This document shows, in pieces, positions 21,831 through 33,920 of a DNA stretch of 64,000 nt. The translations under genes were made by a program, and so were the position numbers. Origin of the DNA: Spisula solida (Eukaryota; Mollusca; Bivalvia; Venerida; Mactridae); contig OX365944.1 in NCBI GenBank assembly GCA_947247005.1, forward strand, positions 20,249,501 through 20,313,500. The letters are read 5' to 3'. Under the pieces are notes generated by a model. It saw only the letters and a program-made list of their open reading frames with translations, ran no database searches and was not told where the DNA came from. Every line of letters begins with the position of its first letter. Positions within the stretch are counted from its first letter, which is position 1.

Positions 21831-24604
21831 GAGAAATACAAACTGCAACACAGTAACCGACAGCAGGTGCAGAAAATAGAGCATGAAACACCGAATTTTA
21901 CAAAACCACGACAAAATAAAAAGGCCACCTCACGGCGATCACCACACAGCGCTATTGTTATCGACGTTTTGCTGATTCAAAATGGTAAGCCGGGGTGAAA
22001 TGTGTCATCAATATGGAAATGACCATGAACTTGTACAAATTGTATATGGATATATCTACCACAATTTCTTATTTCAGATCAGTTAAGGATTATAGCAAGA
22101 CATTCTCCAGACTGTATCTTAAAATGAAAACACCTTGTACATTTCGACTGACACAATGCGTGATACGTTTGACTACCTGCTCATCCGGTATCGTTTTCAA
22201 TACCATAATGATCTTCGGAAATTTGCCTGTGCTACTTAAACACAAGACCACTGTATACTGTATGTGCCCAATTCGCGAGTGTGTGTTCGGTGTTTTTTTC
22301 CGTGACCTATGCGCAATTTAATATTCTTATTCGGCGCCATTTTGGATGTGCTGTGGAAGGTTATGCGACCGGCTAGGGCTTTCCGCTACCCAATAAATGT
22401 GCCGCTTCGTTCGCAGGTGCAGCTAAGGCAGGGTATTTTGCTATGCATATAGTGGTTTATTTTTAGTATGATGGTTTATTCATGCTTAATAACAGTGTCC
22501 GGTTATTGTGGCATTTTATGGAATAACGTTGTGTCTATTGTGTACTATGGTACATGTACATGTAGTACACGTTGTGTGACGTCCTTAAAATAAGATTTAA
22601 CTATGATACCCTTTTCGTTATAGCAATCAGTGTTATAGTTCATGACCTTGTGTAGATATGTGTGAACAAAATGTTCGGAAAGAGTGAATCTTAGTTACAA
22701 GTATATAGTTTGTAAATAGATTGAGTACATGTTCTTATGCCAACCTGCAACTGAATAGTTATTTACTGATTGAACGCAAGCACCATTACAAAATCTATTC
22801 TCGAAGATCGCATATTTCTCCATACAGAAAAGCATATTGCAATTTTGGTATTGAATCATTTTTTGTAAATACCAACGGGATGTCCAATAATCCTAGACAA
22901 AATCGACGCAATCCAATCTGCTTGCATTTAATTTAACTCGGATCCGCAAAGCATTAATATAGGAATGGATGCAAAGAAAGTTGAACAAGAAATATTTCCC
23001 TAGTTAATAATGGAGCATTCTGCTAAAGCGAAGACATGCAACATGCAGACAAATGAATGTAAAAATAAATGACAAGTTCTCGATATTGTGCTGCGAGTAG
23101 TAATTGAGACATTGATTATCTTCAAGACTTGTCGAAACAAAACAACAATAACGTTACAGGGCAGACAGTCTGAAGAACCACCACTTAGCAATAAACTGTT
23201 GCAACATTCATTACAAATTTAGTCCACTAACACGATAAATTATGCTAAGTACGGTTAATTTAAATCGAATGACTAGGCTCATCTCATCCAGATGATCGCA
23301 TTTAAGATCGTCGCTATAAATGACAGGGTATTAACTCACGACACTAATAAAACAGTAACAGACAATGGCAGATATTACAGAGAAGTAGATGACAAGAAAC
23401 ATATAAAAAAGAAGGGCGTATTTGCCTTGACAGCACAATAATTAATATGAGTCATAATTACATTGTAATAATGATTAATTAATATGATTTATGAATTATA
23501 TATAGACGTGTAGCAATTACACGTGTATGTTCTTTTACTGAAAGCACACTCGAACTTGGCAATTCATGGCGCATTTGTCAACAGGAGCTAATAACTAACG
23601 ATCTAGCAATGTCAGTTTGACCAACGATTTCTATAAATCAAGAAGTGTACGGAGTACTCTATACAAGGCTATACATATATCATAAACAATAATGGTTTTC
23701 ACAGATCCATTTCTTTGTTATTTTATTGTAACTTTCAGATAGTTTATATGACAAATTGAAATTCCAATATCCATAAAACACAATGTAGTAGATTGTTCTC
23801 ATGCCTATAATCTATTTAAACTGCATTGATATCTTTGCAATTTGTACATTGCAGACATTGCGGCACCAATTGAAAATATTCGACAGTAATACAATGCCAG
23901 TGGATATCTCAATATATTATATAAACACCTTTTTACTACGAATTCATGGTCATTCTTCAAAATTAAAGCCACAAATTAAATATGGTGAAAGAAGAAATGT
24001 ATAATTCACTGTACATTCAGAATATAACATCGAGCTGTTTGAATCTGCCTAGACGGTTGTTGGGGGATAATTGATAGTGAATCTTCATAAACATTACTTA
24101 GACATATTGTTACCTGGCTCAAGATGTTCATCGAGTTCCATTAAGGAGTAGACACAATTACGTCGTTGTATTTAAATACTGTAGCGCACAGACAATTCAT
24201 AGCCACATTTAATACACATTTACCGACTACAATATGTCTAGGTTGACCAAAATAGTATTATGCTAAATAATGCTCGAGGTCAAGGTAACTGAAGTAATTT
24301 CTTTCGAGGGCTTCCAACTGAACCCCAACAAAACTCTGAGAACCAACATAGTTGCCCTTGTCCTTCCGTCCGCCCGAGAGGTCGGTACAGATTTACGCGC
24401 GGTTGTGAGTGGGTAACAATAAGGTAATTTTAGATATCATTTGTTCTGTTGTTAAGTGATGCAGAGGTAGATTGTGTTATGTGAACAACAACAAAGGGTA
24501 AAAACACACTATGTCACTTAAGAAAGAACATCCGCATGTCAGTCCGTCAATTCCAAAATGTTGTGTCACACGTAGGTAAATGTACTACAATCATCAAGTT
24601 AAAT
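21831..24604. other. Intergenic, no gene recognised
   Basis: AT-rich with scattered short ORFs (for example 21,995-22,321 plus, 22,721-22,936 plus). A short palindrome-rich stretch GGTACATGTACATGTAG lies near 22,549-22,565. I cannot support any gene here. Confidence 0.4.
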
Positions 24605-24639
24605 AGTCCAGGAGTCAGATTTCAAAAGAGGCTTAAAAT

Positions 24640-26090
24640 GGAATTTCATTTACCCCATCTGGTAGAAAAAGTCTGTTGGTATTTTCGAATAATATAGACA
24701 TTCAAGCTTTAGAAAAAGGTGGATGCCAGATCTGAAAGTGGTGCAGATTTTTTTAACAGGGGCAACAACTCTTGCTATCCAAGAAATTTACGAAACTACC
24801 CGGTAACCTATGTTCTAGTGTGGAGTTTTTGTTTATATAGGTATTGCCATATATTTGCACGGATATTGTTCATTTGATAATGTGCTTCAAAAGTACATAC
24901 AACACGGACCAGTTTGAGGTCAAGGTCAAGGTCAGTGTAAGGTCAAAGTGTGAAAAATAGCTAAAAATGAATATTTACTCTATATTTTTCTTTGTATAGC
25001 ATGTGTTTTCAATTCAATTTGGTTATAAAAATGATAGTTATGTTTGTTAGTACATATTCTGTCATTATAGGCCATTTGTTTGATTCAAAATATAAAAATA
25101 TTGTCAACACAGCCATTTTATGCAAATGCATGTTGGCCGAAATGGCAATCTTACGAAGACCCTAGGCATTTTGTGATCTTATGTGATTTTTTTGTTTACG
25201 TTTGTAGTGTCTTATATTTACATTTATATTATTCATATGGTTATATGCATCAAATGCACATACGCCTAAGACAAATGTGAGGTCAAGGTCAAGGTCATTT
25301 TAAGGTCAAAGTGAACAAAATAGTTGAAAAAATAAAAAAATGAGATTTTCTCTCTATTTTTCTTAATATAACATGTGTTTTGAATTAAATTTAGGTAATT
25401 AAAATGATAGTTGTGTTGGTAAGTAAATATTCTCTAATGATAAGCCATTTGATTAATTCAAAATGTATCATTTTTGATAAAACCCCTGTCATTTTATGCT
25501 TTCCGAGCTGGCATTCATACGAAAACCCCTGGCATATTATGACCTTATGTGATTAGTTCGTTTACGTATGTTGTCTCTCATATTTGCATGGATATTATTA
25601 ATTTGATTAAATTCATCAAATAGACATACACCTTAGACCATTTTGAGGTCAAGGTCAATTTCATATCAAGGTCAATGTGAAAATATTAGCTAAAAAAGTA
25701 CAAATTGATATTTCCGCTCTACTTTCCTTATTCTCGCGTATGTTTTAATTCAATTTTGTTTGTGAAAGTGATAGATGTAGTGGTTAGCAACTATTTTCTC
25801 ATTATAAGTTATTTGTTTAAAAATATATGTTAAAAATTGGTAAAACTGCCATTTAACGCAAATTCATGCTGATCGAGATGGCATTCTTTAATTGCTAGCT
25901 GCTTTCAAATACATGTACACTTGTATTCAAATATGAGTTTTATTTCTGTCAGTATTATTAAATGTTAGTATAAACATTGTTACTTAACTCAATATCTTAC
26001 TCTTAAGTGGATATAAAATGATGACCACTTCAAGATCAAGGCCAATATCATTTAAAGGACAAATTACAAATGCTTGAACAATTCAAGTTT
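24640..26090 (+). repeat. Fold-back left arm: roughly 363-bp tandem units with AGGTCA clusters
   Basis: AGGTCAAGGTCA clusters mark unit boundaries at 24,917, 25,280, 25,646 and, degenerate, about 26,030, so the unit is about 363-387 bp. Each unit also repeats CATTTTATGC, then a TTACGAAGACCC-like phrase, then TTATGTGATT and a GTTTACG phrase. Triple direct AGGTCA half-sites with 0-1 bp spacing resemble nuclear-receptor half-sites, but here they are part of the repeat consensus. A 66-codon ORF (25,080-25,280) is an artefact of one unit. Confidence 0.85.
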
Positions 26091-26339
26091 TGTCTCATTT
26101 GTTCGTTACATGTAATATGAAGCACTTTGGACACTGTATTTTGTTTGTATACTTAGGTGTGTAATTCTTTCAGCTGGAAACATTATGTCACCATCTTTGA
26201 TGAGGGATTATACTGCTTTACATACGCCGATCGGTCGGTCTGTATGTCGGTTATGATCACACGGTTTCTGAGTAATACCCTACCAATCCTTGGTACTAGG
26301 ATCCTCACCCTTGACACATTTTATAGAACAGTAGATGAA

Positions 26340-28335
26340 TTTCATTGGTTATGAGGTCAGTAAGTCGAAGTCTGTACCCCTTAAGGTCTGATGTGTCGGT
26401 ACTAGATGCTGGTATGTATCCGATGGACCTTGACTGACTGTACACGATGGTGTTGAGTATATTACAGGGCCTGGAATATCTGCATTTAGCGACGATTGGT
26501 AACCCTAATGATCTGGTACATTTGGCTGCACTGGCTGGTGATCCTAGAATAACTGTACAATGTATTAGTGAACACCCAATAGGGCATGGGATAGCTCAAC
26601 ACAGTGATAGTGAGTACCATCATAGGACATAAGTACCTGTACTTTGCCGAGACGCATCTGCAATAACGCCAGATGTATGGCTGTACTAATTGGTTGTGAG
26701 TATCCCATTTGGCATTCTATAGCTGAACTCTGTAGTGGTACGTAAAATCCAGAATGACTGTACCAGTGATAGGTAGGTACCCCACTAAGTAAAGTTTTCA
26801 TTGTGATAGGAGAACATATGAATTTGATAAATAGGTAGAGAAACTGTTAACTTACTTTTTACACCCTGTATATACCAGGCTTAATTTGTTAACGTTCACA
26901 CAGTATCAAACAATTTTAGGCTCTAATGCGATGAATGGCAATACAAGTCGATGTAAAGTACTCAACATGACTTTGAATAGCTGTACTTGCCAATGGTGAG
27001 TACCAAACATGACGTGTGATTGACTCTACTTCGATGTTGGGACCACTCCTTACGGCCTGGTATGGTCGCAAATGTGCGGTATCTATCACGCAGGGCCTTG
27101 TGTGTCTGTACCCTGTTGTGGCGAATACCTTTAAGGGTATGTGATGGCTGCACTTGGTTGTGATTAGTATCCTGTAGGACCAGGGACGACATAATTATGT
27201 GATGATGTGTACAAGACTTACGCTGTTTGATGGCTTCTAGAGTATTATATCGTGGTGTATAACAAAATACAGCCTTAGGTGCTTATACTCAGCGTTGGTA
27301 CTACTTAGTCTGGGATGATAACATTTATATACAGTGGTTAGTAGTGGTTAGGAACTGGTGTTGCACGAGTATATTCCTTAGAACCCGGTTTGTCAGTACT
27401 TGGTGGTGATGAGTACCACAAAAACTGGGTGCGGTTGTATTCAGAGGTAGTGACAACAGTGTAATATATATGGCTGTTAAGTGTTGTTGTGATTTCATTG
27501 TATACAGCTATGCATGTTTATGCTCTGTTCTGTTGGTTACCAAACAGGGACTTATAATTAAAGACGCATTCACTGTCAAAATTGCTTCTTTACATAGTAT
27601 GTACCCGATTGGCATGGGATAGCTGCATTCAGTGATGGTTACGTGTCCGGCATGAGATGAATACATTATTTAGTGATGAGTATCTCATAGGCATGGAATG
27701 GATATACTTTGTTGTGTTGATCATTAGTATCTAAGTTTACCTTCGGTGTCTTTACAATATAGTGATGTTTTGTATGTAACAGATAGGGTCTAGCTGTATT
27801 CTTAGGTGTTATCGAGTACATTACGGTCTGGGATGATTATATTCTCATGTGGTAAATACCTTCTTTAGTATAGGTTGTATGTACATTACAGTGGCCGCGT
27901 GTGGCATATGTCCATGAGATGCATATTCCTTGCAGTGATGCGTACCCACATTATGCTTCTGATATCTGTACCTTGTAATGAAGCGTACCACATAGTGTCT
28001 TAAATGTATGTACCCTGTATTGGTGTTTACCACATAGGCCCTGAGATGTCTGTACCAGCTGGCAGTGATTTGTACCGCATAGGGTCTAAGATGCATGTAC
28101 TTGGCATTGATGCTTACCTCATGAGGCATATGACTTATATACTTACCGGTGATACTCTGTAGGGCATGGATGGCTGAATTATGTTGTGGTGAGTGTCACA
28201 TTAGGCCTGATATCTCTGCACTTTGCAGCGGTGAATATATCATTGCCCAACGGAATAGTTGTATTATGTGCTGGTACGCACGCCATTGGGTCTGCGTGAA
28301 TGTTTCTAATAGTAACAGTGTTCTGGATAGCTACG
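26340..28335 (+). repeat. Degenerate 42-45-bp satellite array (fold-back core)
   Basis: The phrase GAGTACC(A/C)CATAGGGC, an ATGGGATGGCTGTAC-like half, then TTAGTGGTG recurs irregularly. Examples of the TACC(C/A) anchor: 26,570, 26,611, 26,698, then 27,040, 27,083, 27,125, 27,168, then 27,942, 27,985, 28,025, 28,070, 28,113, 28,151, 28,191. Spacings cluster at 38-45 bp or multiples, implying about 45 units. Units are strongly diverged from each other, so this is an old array. Repetitive short ORFs on both strands follow from the period. Confidence 0.75.
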
Positions 28336-28589
28336 AATAGAAGATGATAATGGGTTTTCTCAAGGGTCTCGGAATCCTATATATACCTAGGTTAATTGAT
28401 ACATGTAGTTTGTATCATTAAGTATCAGACCCCCTTTGAGTCAATGGTGTATATAAAGGATTAACGGCTGTTACGAAAACAGATAATTGGTTGTTTTAAC
28501 ATCAATGAGTAGTGTATACATGCGTGGACTTCATCACATGGTTGTTTAGTCAGGTTAATGTAAAGCCAATTGCAATTTCATACAAAGTG

Positions 28590-30020
28590 AGGCAAATCAA
28601 AATTGCATGAACAATAAAATGTACTGTTGACCTAAGATGACATTGATCATGTCAATAGATTAAGGGAACATTCAACAAATAATATAAAGTCCATAATATC
28701 TATACAAATATATGATTATATCATTATAAATATATGTCAATTTTGATTGAAAACGACTAGTACTACGAATGCAACAATACCAACACCCTGATACGTAAAA
28801 TGGCTATTTTAATACCATTTTTAATTAAACAAATAACTTTTACTTATAATGAAAGGAGAATATGTTCTTACCCACATATGTATTACTTTCATAACCAAAC
28901 TTTATTCAAAACATATGTCAAAATAAGAACAATAGAGAGGAAATATTAATGTTTAGCTATTTTTCACATATTGACCTTGAAATGACCTTGACATCAAATT
29001 GGCCTAAGGTGTATGTCCATTTGATGAATTTAATCAAATTAATAATATCCATCAAAATATGAGACACTACATATGTTAACAAACTAATCACATAAGACCA
29101 TAATATGCCAGGGATGTTCGTATGAATGCCATCTCGGAAAGCATCGAATGGCTGTTTTTTTTCAAAAACGATACATTTTTAATTAATCAAATGGCTTATC
29201 ATTAGAGAATATTTACTTACCAACACAACTATCATTTTAATTACCTAAATTTAATTCAAAACACATGTTATATTAAGAAAAATAGAGAGAAAATCTCATT
29301 TTTTTATTTTTTCAACTATTTTGTTCACTTTGACCTTAAAATGACCTTGACCTTGACCTCACATTTGTCTTAGGCGTATGTCCATTTGATCCATATAACC
29401 ATATGAATAATATAAATGTAAATATAAGACACTACATACGTAAACAAAAAATCACATAAGATCACAGAATGCCTAGGGTCTTCGTAAGATTGCCATTTCG
29501 GCCAACATGCATTTGCATAAAATGGCTGTGTTGACAATATTTTTATATTTTGAATCAAACAAATGGCTTATAATGACAGAATATGTACTAACGAACATAA
29601 CTATCACGTTTCTAACCACATTGAATTGAAAACACATGTTATACAAAGAAAAATATAGAGTAAATATTCATTTTTAGCTATTTTTCACACTTTGACCTTA
29701 CACTGACCTTGACCTCAAACTGGTCCGTGTTGTATGTTCTTTTGAAGCACATTATCAAATGAACAATATCCATGCAAATATATGGCAATACATATATATA
29801 TAAAAACTCCACACTAGAACATAGGTTACCGGGTAGTTTCGTAAATTTCTTGGATAGCAAGAGTTGTTGCCCCTGTTAAAAAAATCTGCACCACTTTCAG
29901 ATCTGGCATCCACCTTTTTCTAAAGCTTGAATGTCTATATTATTCGAAAATACCAACATACTTTTTCTACCAGATGGGGTAAATGAAAATTGAAATTCTC
30001 GTCACCAGCTCCTAGACTAT
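28590..30020 (-). repeat. Fold-back right arm: inverted roughly 360-bp tandem units
   Basis: Reverse-complement copies of the left-arm units. TGACCTTGACCTTGACCTC occurs at 29,342-29,360, TGACCTTGACCTC at 29,704-29,716 and TGACCTTGACATC near 28,983, spacing about 356-364 bp. The unit order is mirror-symmetric with the left arm. The ORF at 29,370-29,558 (minus) starts with the same residues as the left-arm ORF at 25,080, as expected for inverted copies. Confidence 0.85.
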
Positions 30021-30279
30021 AACAGAAACTGTCGAATATCAGCATGTGTTGTTGTTCGCCTAGGCATTTTGTATCAGGTTCCTACATTATATTTTTAAAG
30101 TATTAACGGTGTTATAGCCCTTGAAATGTTGAGGCTATTTGAACACCATGTGAAATCTCATGAGAATATTCATAATGGCATTTTCTAATTAAAAGGCCAT
30201 TCATGTCTTATGGAAGTATAGCTTGGTGCAGTCATCTACGATGTGCACATGTAAAAACAAGACTGCGTTCAATAAACGC

Positions 30280-30895
30280 TTATGTCCCCATAGAAGCCTT
30301 GCCCATAAAAAGCTAAGTCAATCAGGGGCCATAATTCTGTAATAATGTTGGATAGTGTTACATGGCTTTGATAATGTAAGGGGCTTATGATGGTAAACCA
30401 GTATGCCAAGTTTTAAGGCAACGCCATGATGGACATGATGTAAAACGAAACTGTCAATTTGGGTTAACCAAGAATAAGACGCTTAATAAGTTTAAGTCCA
30501 AATGGGGTCCAGGTGAAGGTCGAAATGGCGTCAAATGATACAGGTGTGTGGAGAGTGTTCATATACAACATCCATGCAAGTATGGAAGCTTTGTAGCAAG
30601 CCATATTAGTGCTAGAAGAAACGGTCAATTTGGGTTAACCAAGAATTTGGCCCTTCAATAAGTCTAAGTCCAAAATTAGGTCAAGGTGAAGGTCAAAATG
30701 AGGTCAGGTGATACACACGTATGGAGAGTGTTCGTATACAACATCCATGCAAGTATGGAAGCTTTGTAGCAAGCCATAATAATGCTAGAAGAAACTGTCA
30801 ATTTTGGTTAACCAGGACGGACGGACGAACGGACAGACGGACGGACAGGTGAATCACGATATGCCTCCCCATCTATCGATAGGGGGCATAAAATG
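30280..30895 (+). repeat. Tandem-repeat element with 172-bp units ending in GGACGGACGG
   Basis: GTCAATTTGGGTTAACC recurs at about 30,450, 30,624 and (one change) 30,796, a period of about 172 bp, with AAGGTGAAGGTC and CATCCATGCAAGTATGGAAG in each unit. The final unit runs into GGACGGACGAACGGACAG and ends GATAGGGGGCATAA. It has the same general design as the element at 19,890 (tandem units plus a GACGG tail) but a different sequence. An ORF from 30,804 is a by-product. Confidence 0.7.
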
Positions 30896-31410
30896 GCGAA
30901 CTGTTTTTTTAATACGATTTCTTACGCTTTCTTTGTCGATTGTGTTACTATCTGCAATGTTTTGTTACGGAACCAGCACGATTGTGGTCAATATCTGTCG
31001 CAATTTTATCAACTCCTGTCTAGAATTATTTAGATTAATATGAACTAAGGCACAGGCTATTTTAGCGAATAATTATATCTTAAATATTAAAGAATAGCTC
31101 AGCTATATCATTATTCATTTACACTAGGCAAGTTTATTTAACCTAGAAGTTATTATGACATGTCATTACTTTTCTGGTCCGACTGCATGTACGATTGTAA
31201 GTTGTTGAGGTTCAAAAACGCCAGAAAAATGCATCGACAATCATCTTACACATGTAGTAAATATCTGCATCATGGAGCAGAGGAACGTTGGATAGCATCC
31301 AACTCATAGTTGGCATATTTTGAACTCAGTTTTACGAAGATAAATTTTGAGATTTTCTAGATGTCCACGGCTCAAATCCTGGCAGCCAAGACATTCCTAT
31401 GGCGGACGAA
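30896..31410. other. Intergenic, no gene recognised
   Basis: AT-rich, no repeat of note and no supported ORF. Confidence 0.4.
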
Positions 31411-31625
31411 AAAAGAGTATATTAAGTCAGACAGGGAAGGCAGCACTCAACTTAACCAACCGAGCACAGAAAACATTAAAAACACACAAAGCACAATGCC
31501 CAACTAAACAAGCGCAGATCCGCCCAAGTCCAAGCTGTCGAAAAGTATTATAAATTATAACTAGCTGAATGACCCAGTAGAAAAGATACAGCAACCAAAA
31601 GGTGGCAAGCCTACGCTGAAGACCC
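31411..31625 (+). mobile_element. Rep-H fragment (about 215 bp)
   Basis: Nearly identical to 468-680: it starts AAGAGTATATTAAG, passes the CAGGGAAGGCAGCACTCAAC head and continues through GCTGAATGACCCAGTAG, stopping after CCTACGCTGAA. It is longer than the 2,241 copy and shorter than the 468 copy, so the family shares a fixed left end and a variable right end. No coding capacity. Confidence 0.7.
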
Positions 31626-31735
31626 GTCGCACGTCCGTCATGCGTGTGTTCATTCATTTTGAAAAGAAATGTCAATAAATACATTTAGAATATAAAAGTT
31701 AATTATATATTCATTAAATAACTGCGTATAAAATT

Positions 31736-31782
31736 CCCGTAAGAATAGCCACTCCGGGGCTGTTTCACTATTCTTACGGAGC
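31736..31782. other. Short hairpin
   Basis: CGTAAGAATAG and CTATTCTTACG form an 11-bp perfect stem around a loop of about 22 bp containing CCGGGG-like sequence. It could be a fragment of a small inverted-repeat element, or incidental. No terminator role is implied in a eukaryotic context. Confidence 0.4.
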
Positions 31783-31789
31783 CGTCAGT

Positions 31790-32270
31790 ATTAAAACAGA
31801 GCAGTAAACACCTGTCAGATGTCCTTTATTATTAATGATATGATCATCCAGTACAGAATGGTTGCTGATCATATGATTCATAAATGTACAGTCAGTAGAA
31901 AATTTGTGACATTTTTGGGTACGAAGTAACGAAGGACGATACGAACCTTTCGTTTTTAAGTTCACTATATAACTACGTTGATTATGTGTAAAAAAATACG
32001 AATTTCCTTGTTTAAAACAAGTACTTCCATGGCGTATTTACTATTCAGTTTGATTATATGCAGTCACGTTCTGTGTTTTCTCTATGTTCCAAGCGTTCCA
32101 AGATGGTGGTCGATCAAAGTGCTATACTAAGCAACAGAGCATTTATCTCCCTTATATTAATGTGTTCTAGATAGACCTACTGGAGGTTTTGGAATATTTT
32201 TAAACATCATTAAAATATAAAAGACAATTTATGGGCTACATAATAACGCATTTTAGGTAACTTTGTTATT
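31790..32270 (+). repeat. Dispersed repeat, pair with 39,540-40,020
   Basis: Shared blocks in the same order: GTCCT(T/A)(T/C)ATTAT, TGGTC- or GATCATC-type segment before A(C/A)AGAATG, TTGGGTACGAA, CCTTGTTT(G/A)AAACAAGTACTT, and TTTTTAAACATCATTAAAA near the end. Divergence is substantial. The A2-side copy lies inside the 36,367-40,465 insertion. No ORF supported. Confidence 0.6.
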
Positions 32271-33555
32271 CCATTGGCGGCCATGTTTCAGTATCTTTCC
32301 TTGACTGCGAAACTGTAACACAAAATTTTCAGATCCATTAGTTAAACTAAACTCTGACCAAACCACGTGACACGTTGACTTAATGCGAAATTTATTTGCT
32401 ACTACGATTTACTATCACATTTAATGATGTTCTGTTTAAAGCTACAACACTATCAAGTTCTGTTAATATCTCCTGTGATTTATCACCACGTTGTTATGCT
32501 TTGGTCACGATTGTCCAGAGTGTAAAAATGACCCAATTTCAGTTAAACACACACTTCAATATTTTGTTTCACGTCTTTCGAGCCCCATACACTCAAACGC
32601 ATTTAATTTTATGTCTAATACATTTAATTGTACTTGCATTAATCAATATATGGTGCATTCAAAGACTATGCTTATGCACAATGGTCGCACAACTGAGCTT
32701 TTGAAACAGATTAAAATGTTTGTGTATACGCATAATTTTGTCTTGAGGCGGTACTTCTACTAGCTGTCAGGTGCACCTTCCAGTTTGATGTCGACGTCGC
32801 GGTCAGTGTACGTTGTAAATATAGTTCTAATAATAATATTAAGTAAATTTATTACATTGCGAATTTATATTACAAAAAGGTTAGCAATGTTACAAATAAT
32901 TTGACTATCACAAAGCGTCGTGATCTCTCTACATTTGCTACATTCATGTTTGTATGTTGTTTAGCCTATAGTTTATGCATGAAAACAGAAACACTAAATG
33001 TGCATACATGTAACAGAATTCTCCTTAAAAATGATTGATTTGTGAATGATTTGTTTAAATTTTCTTCACATGAACATAAACAAACTCAATATTAAAACTG
33101 CTTTGCAGATATTCATAAATGATCGCGAGGGAGGCGGGCTTGTGACGAATTGAGCAAACATGGCAATATCGGAAACGATATAAAACACGCTTCTGTCTTT
33201 TGGCTGACATATTCTACAGAAATTGATGAGCGTTTAATACGTGTTTTTCATTTGGAAAACGTCACTCATTTGAAATTAAATTTGCATCAAGTGTCTAAAA
33301 TATCACATAATTATTCTATCAATAATTCCTAACAGAAAAATACTAAAAGCCATAAATGCAATATCATTCCTGAAGACAAACACATTAAAATAGTTATAAA
33401 ATATTTAAATACCACCAAGCTGATTTAAATTGTTCTTTAGATTGCATTTATAGTGAGACTGATAGACATGCTATTTGTTCTATTAATTGATTGCATTTCG
33501 CCATTGTATAGGAGTAACTAGCTAAGTAAAAAAAAACATGTTGCAAGGGAAAGTA
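32271..33555. other. Intergenic, no gene recognised
   Basis: Two overlapping short ORFs (32,396-32,704 and 32,491-32,763) lie here. The second contains CPECKNDPISVKHTL, which loosely resembles a LINE C-terminal zinc motif, but no other LINE sequence surrounds it. Confidence 0.35.
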
Positions 33556-33559
33556 CTAT

Positions 33560-33920
33560 GGAATTTTAGGTTGCGGGGTTGTTTGGGTGTTTTCTTTGTT
33601 TTTTTATTGCTGAAAGTAGGTCATTCAGCTGAAACATTGACAATCAGCTTTTTAATTGATACTGTTATTATTCAACTTTATAATGCTTCTGACAGCATAA
33701 ATTAGGTAGCTATTTCAGCCGTTTTACTGTTGGAACTGGGTCATTTAGCTTGGGCATTCAGCTTTTTGATTGCTGAAACTACTTCATTCATATTTTCGAC
33801 AGCTTCACATACTTGTTCAGTTGAGCCGTATGTGTTTTGTTATGTTTTCTGTCTTCGACTGGATAAGATAAGTGCTGCCATCCCTGTCTGACCTAATATT
33901 ATCTTTTTCATGTCTCCATT
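33560..33920 (-). repeat. Diverged Rep-H copy, minus strand
   Basis: Reversed, it begins AAGATAATATTAGGTCAGAC, then AGGGATGGCAGCACTTATC, matching the Rep-H head. Further on it carries repeated GCTGAATGA- and GTTTCAGCAATCAAAAAGC-type phrases comparable to the 600-1,000 interior of the long element. It is more diverged than the copies at 468, 2,241 and 31,411, implying an older insertion. Confidence 0.55.

Larger units (their letters stand above)
24605..30020. mobile_element. Large fold-back composite element (inverted arms, satellite core)
   Basis: Left arm 24,605-26,090 and right arm 28,590-30,020 are inverted copies. The outer edge around GGTGGATGCCAGATCTG on the left (24,720) appears reversed near 29,900 on the right, and the similarity runs inward for over 1.1 kb. 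Each arm is itself about four tandem units of roughly 360 bp. Between them lie about 2 kb of degenerate 42-45-bp repeats. No transposase is present. The arms could pair into a long hairpin. Whether it is one mobile unit or an inverted duplication of a satellite-rich locus cannot be decided by eye; target duplications were not found. Confidence 0.75.

Noticed and set aside
27845..28129. A 94-codon minus ORF with internally repeated residues inside the fold-back core.
   Set aside because: Periodicity comes from the 42-45-bp satellite. Neighbouring units are interrupted by stops and indels.
24605..28335. Regularly spaced repeats considered as a CRISPR-like array.
   Set aside because: Units are degenerate and contiguous with no unique spacers, in a eukaryotic context with introns, SINEs and LINEs.
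25080..29558. Near-identical ORFs in 25,080-25,280 (plus) and 29,370-29,558 (minus), which look like a conserved protein.
   Set aside because: They are the same repeat unit in the two inverted arms, and other units of the array are not open in that frame.
32491..32763. A 90-codon ORF with CPECKNDPISVKHTL resembling a LINE C-terminal zinc motif.
   Set aside because: The surrounding sequence shows no RT or other LINE parts and the similarity rests on a few residues.
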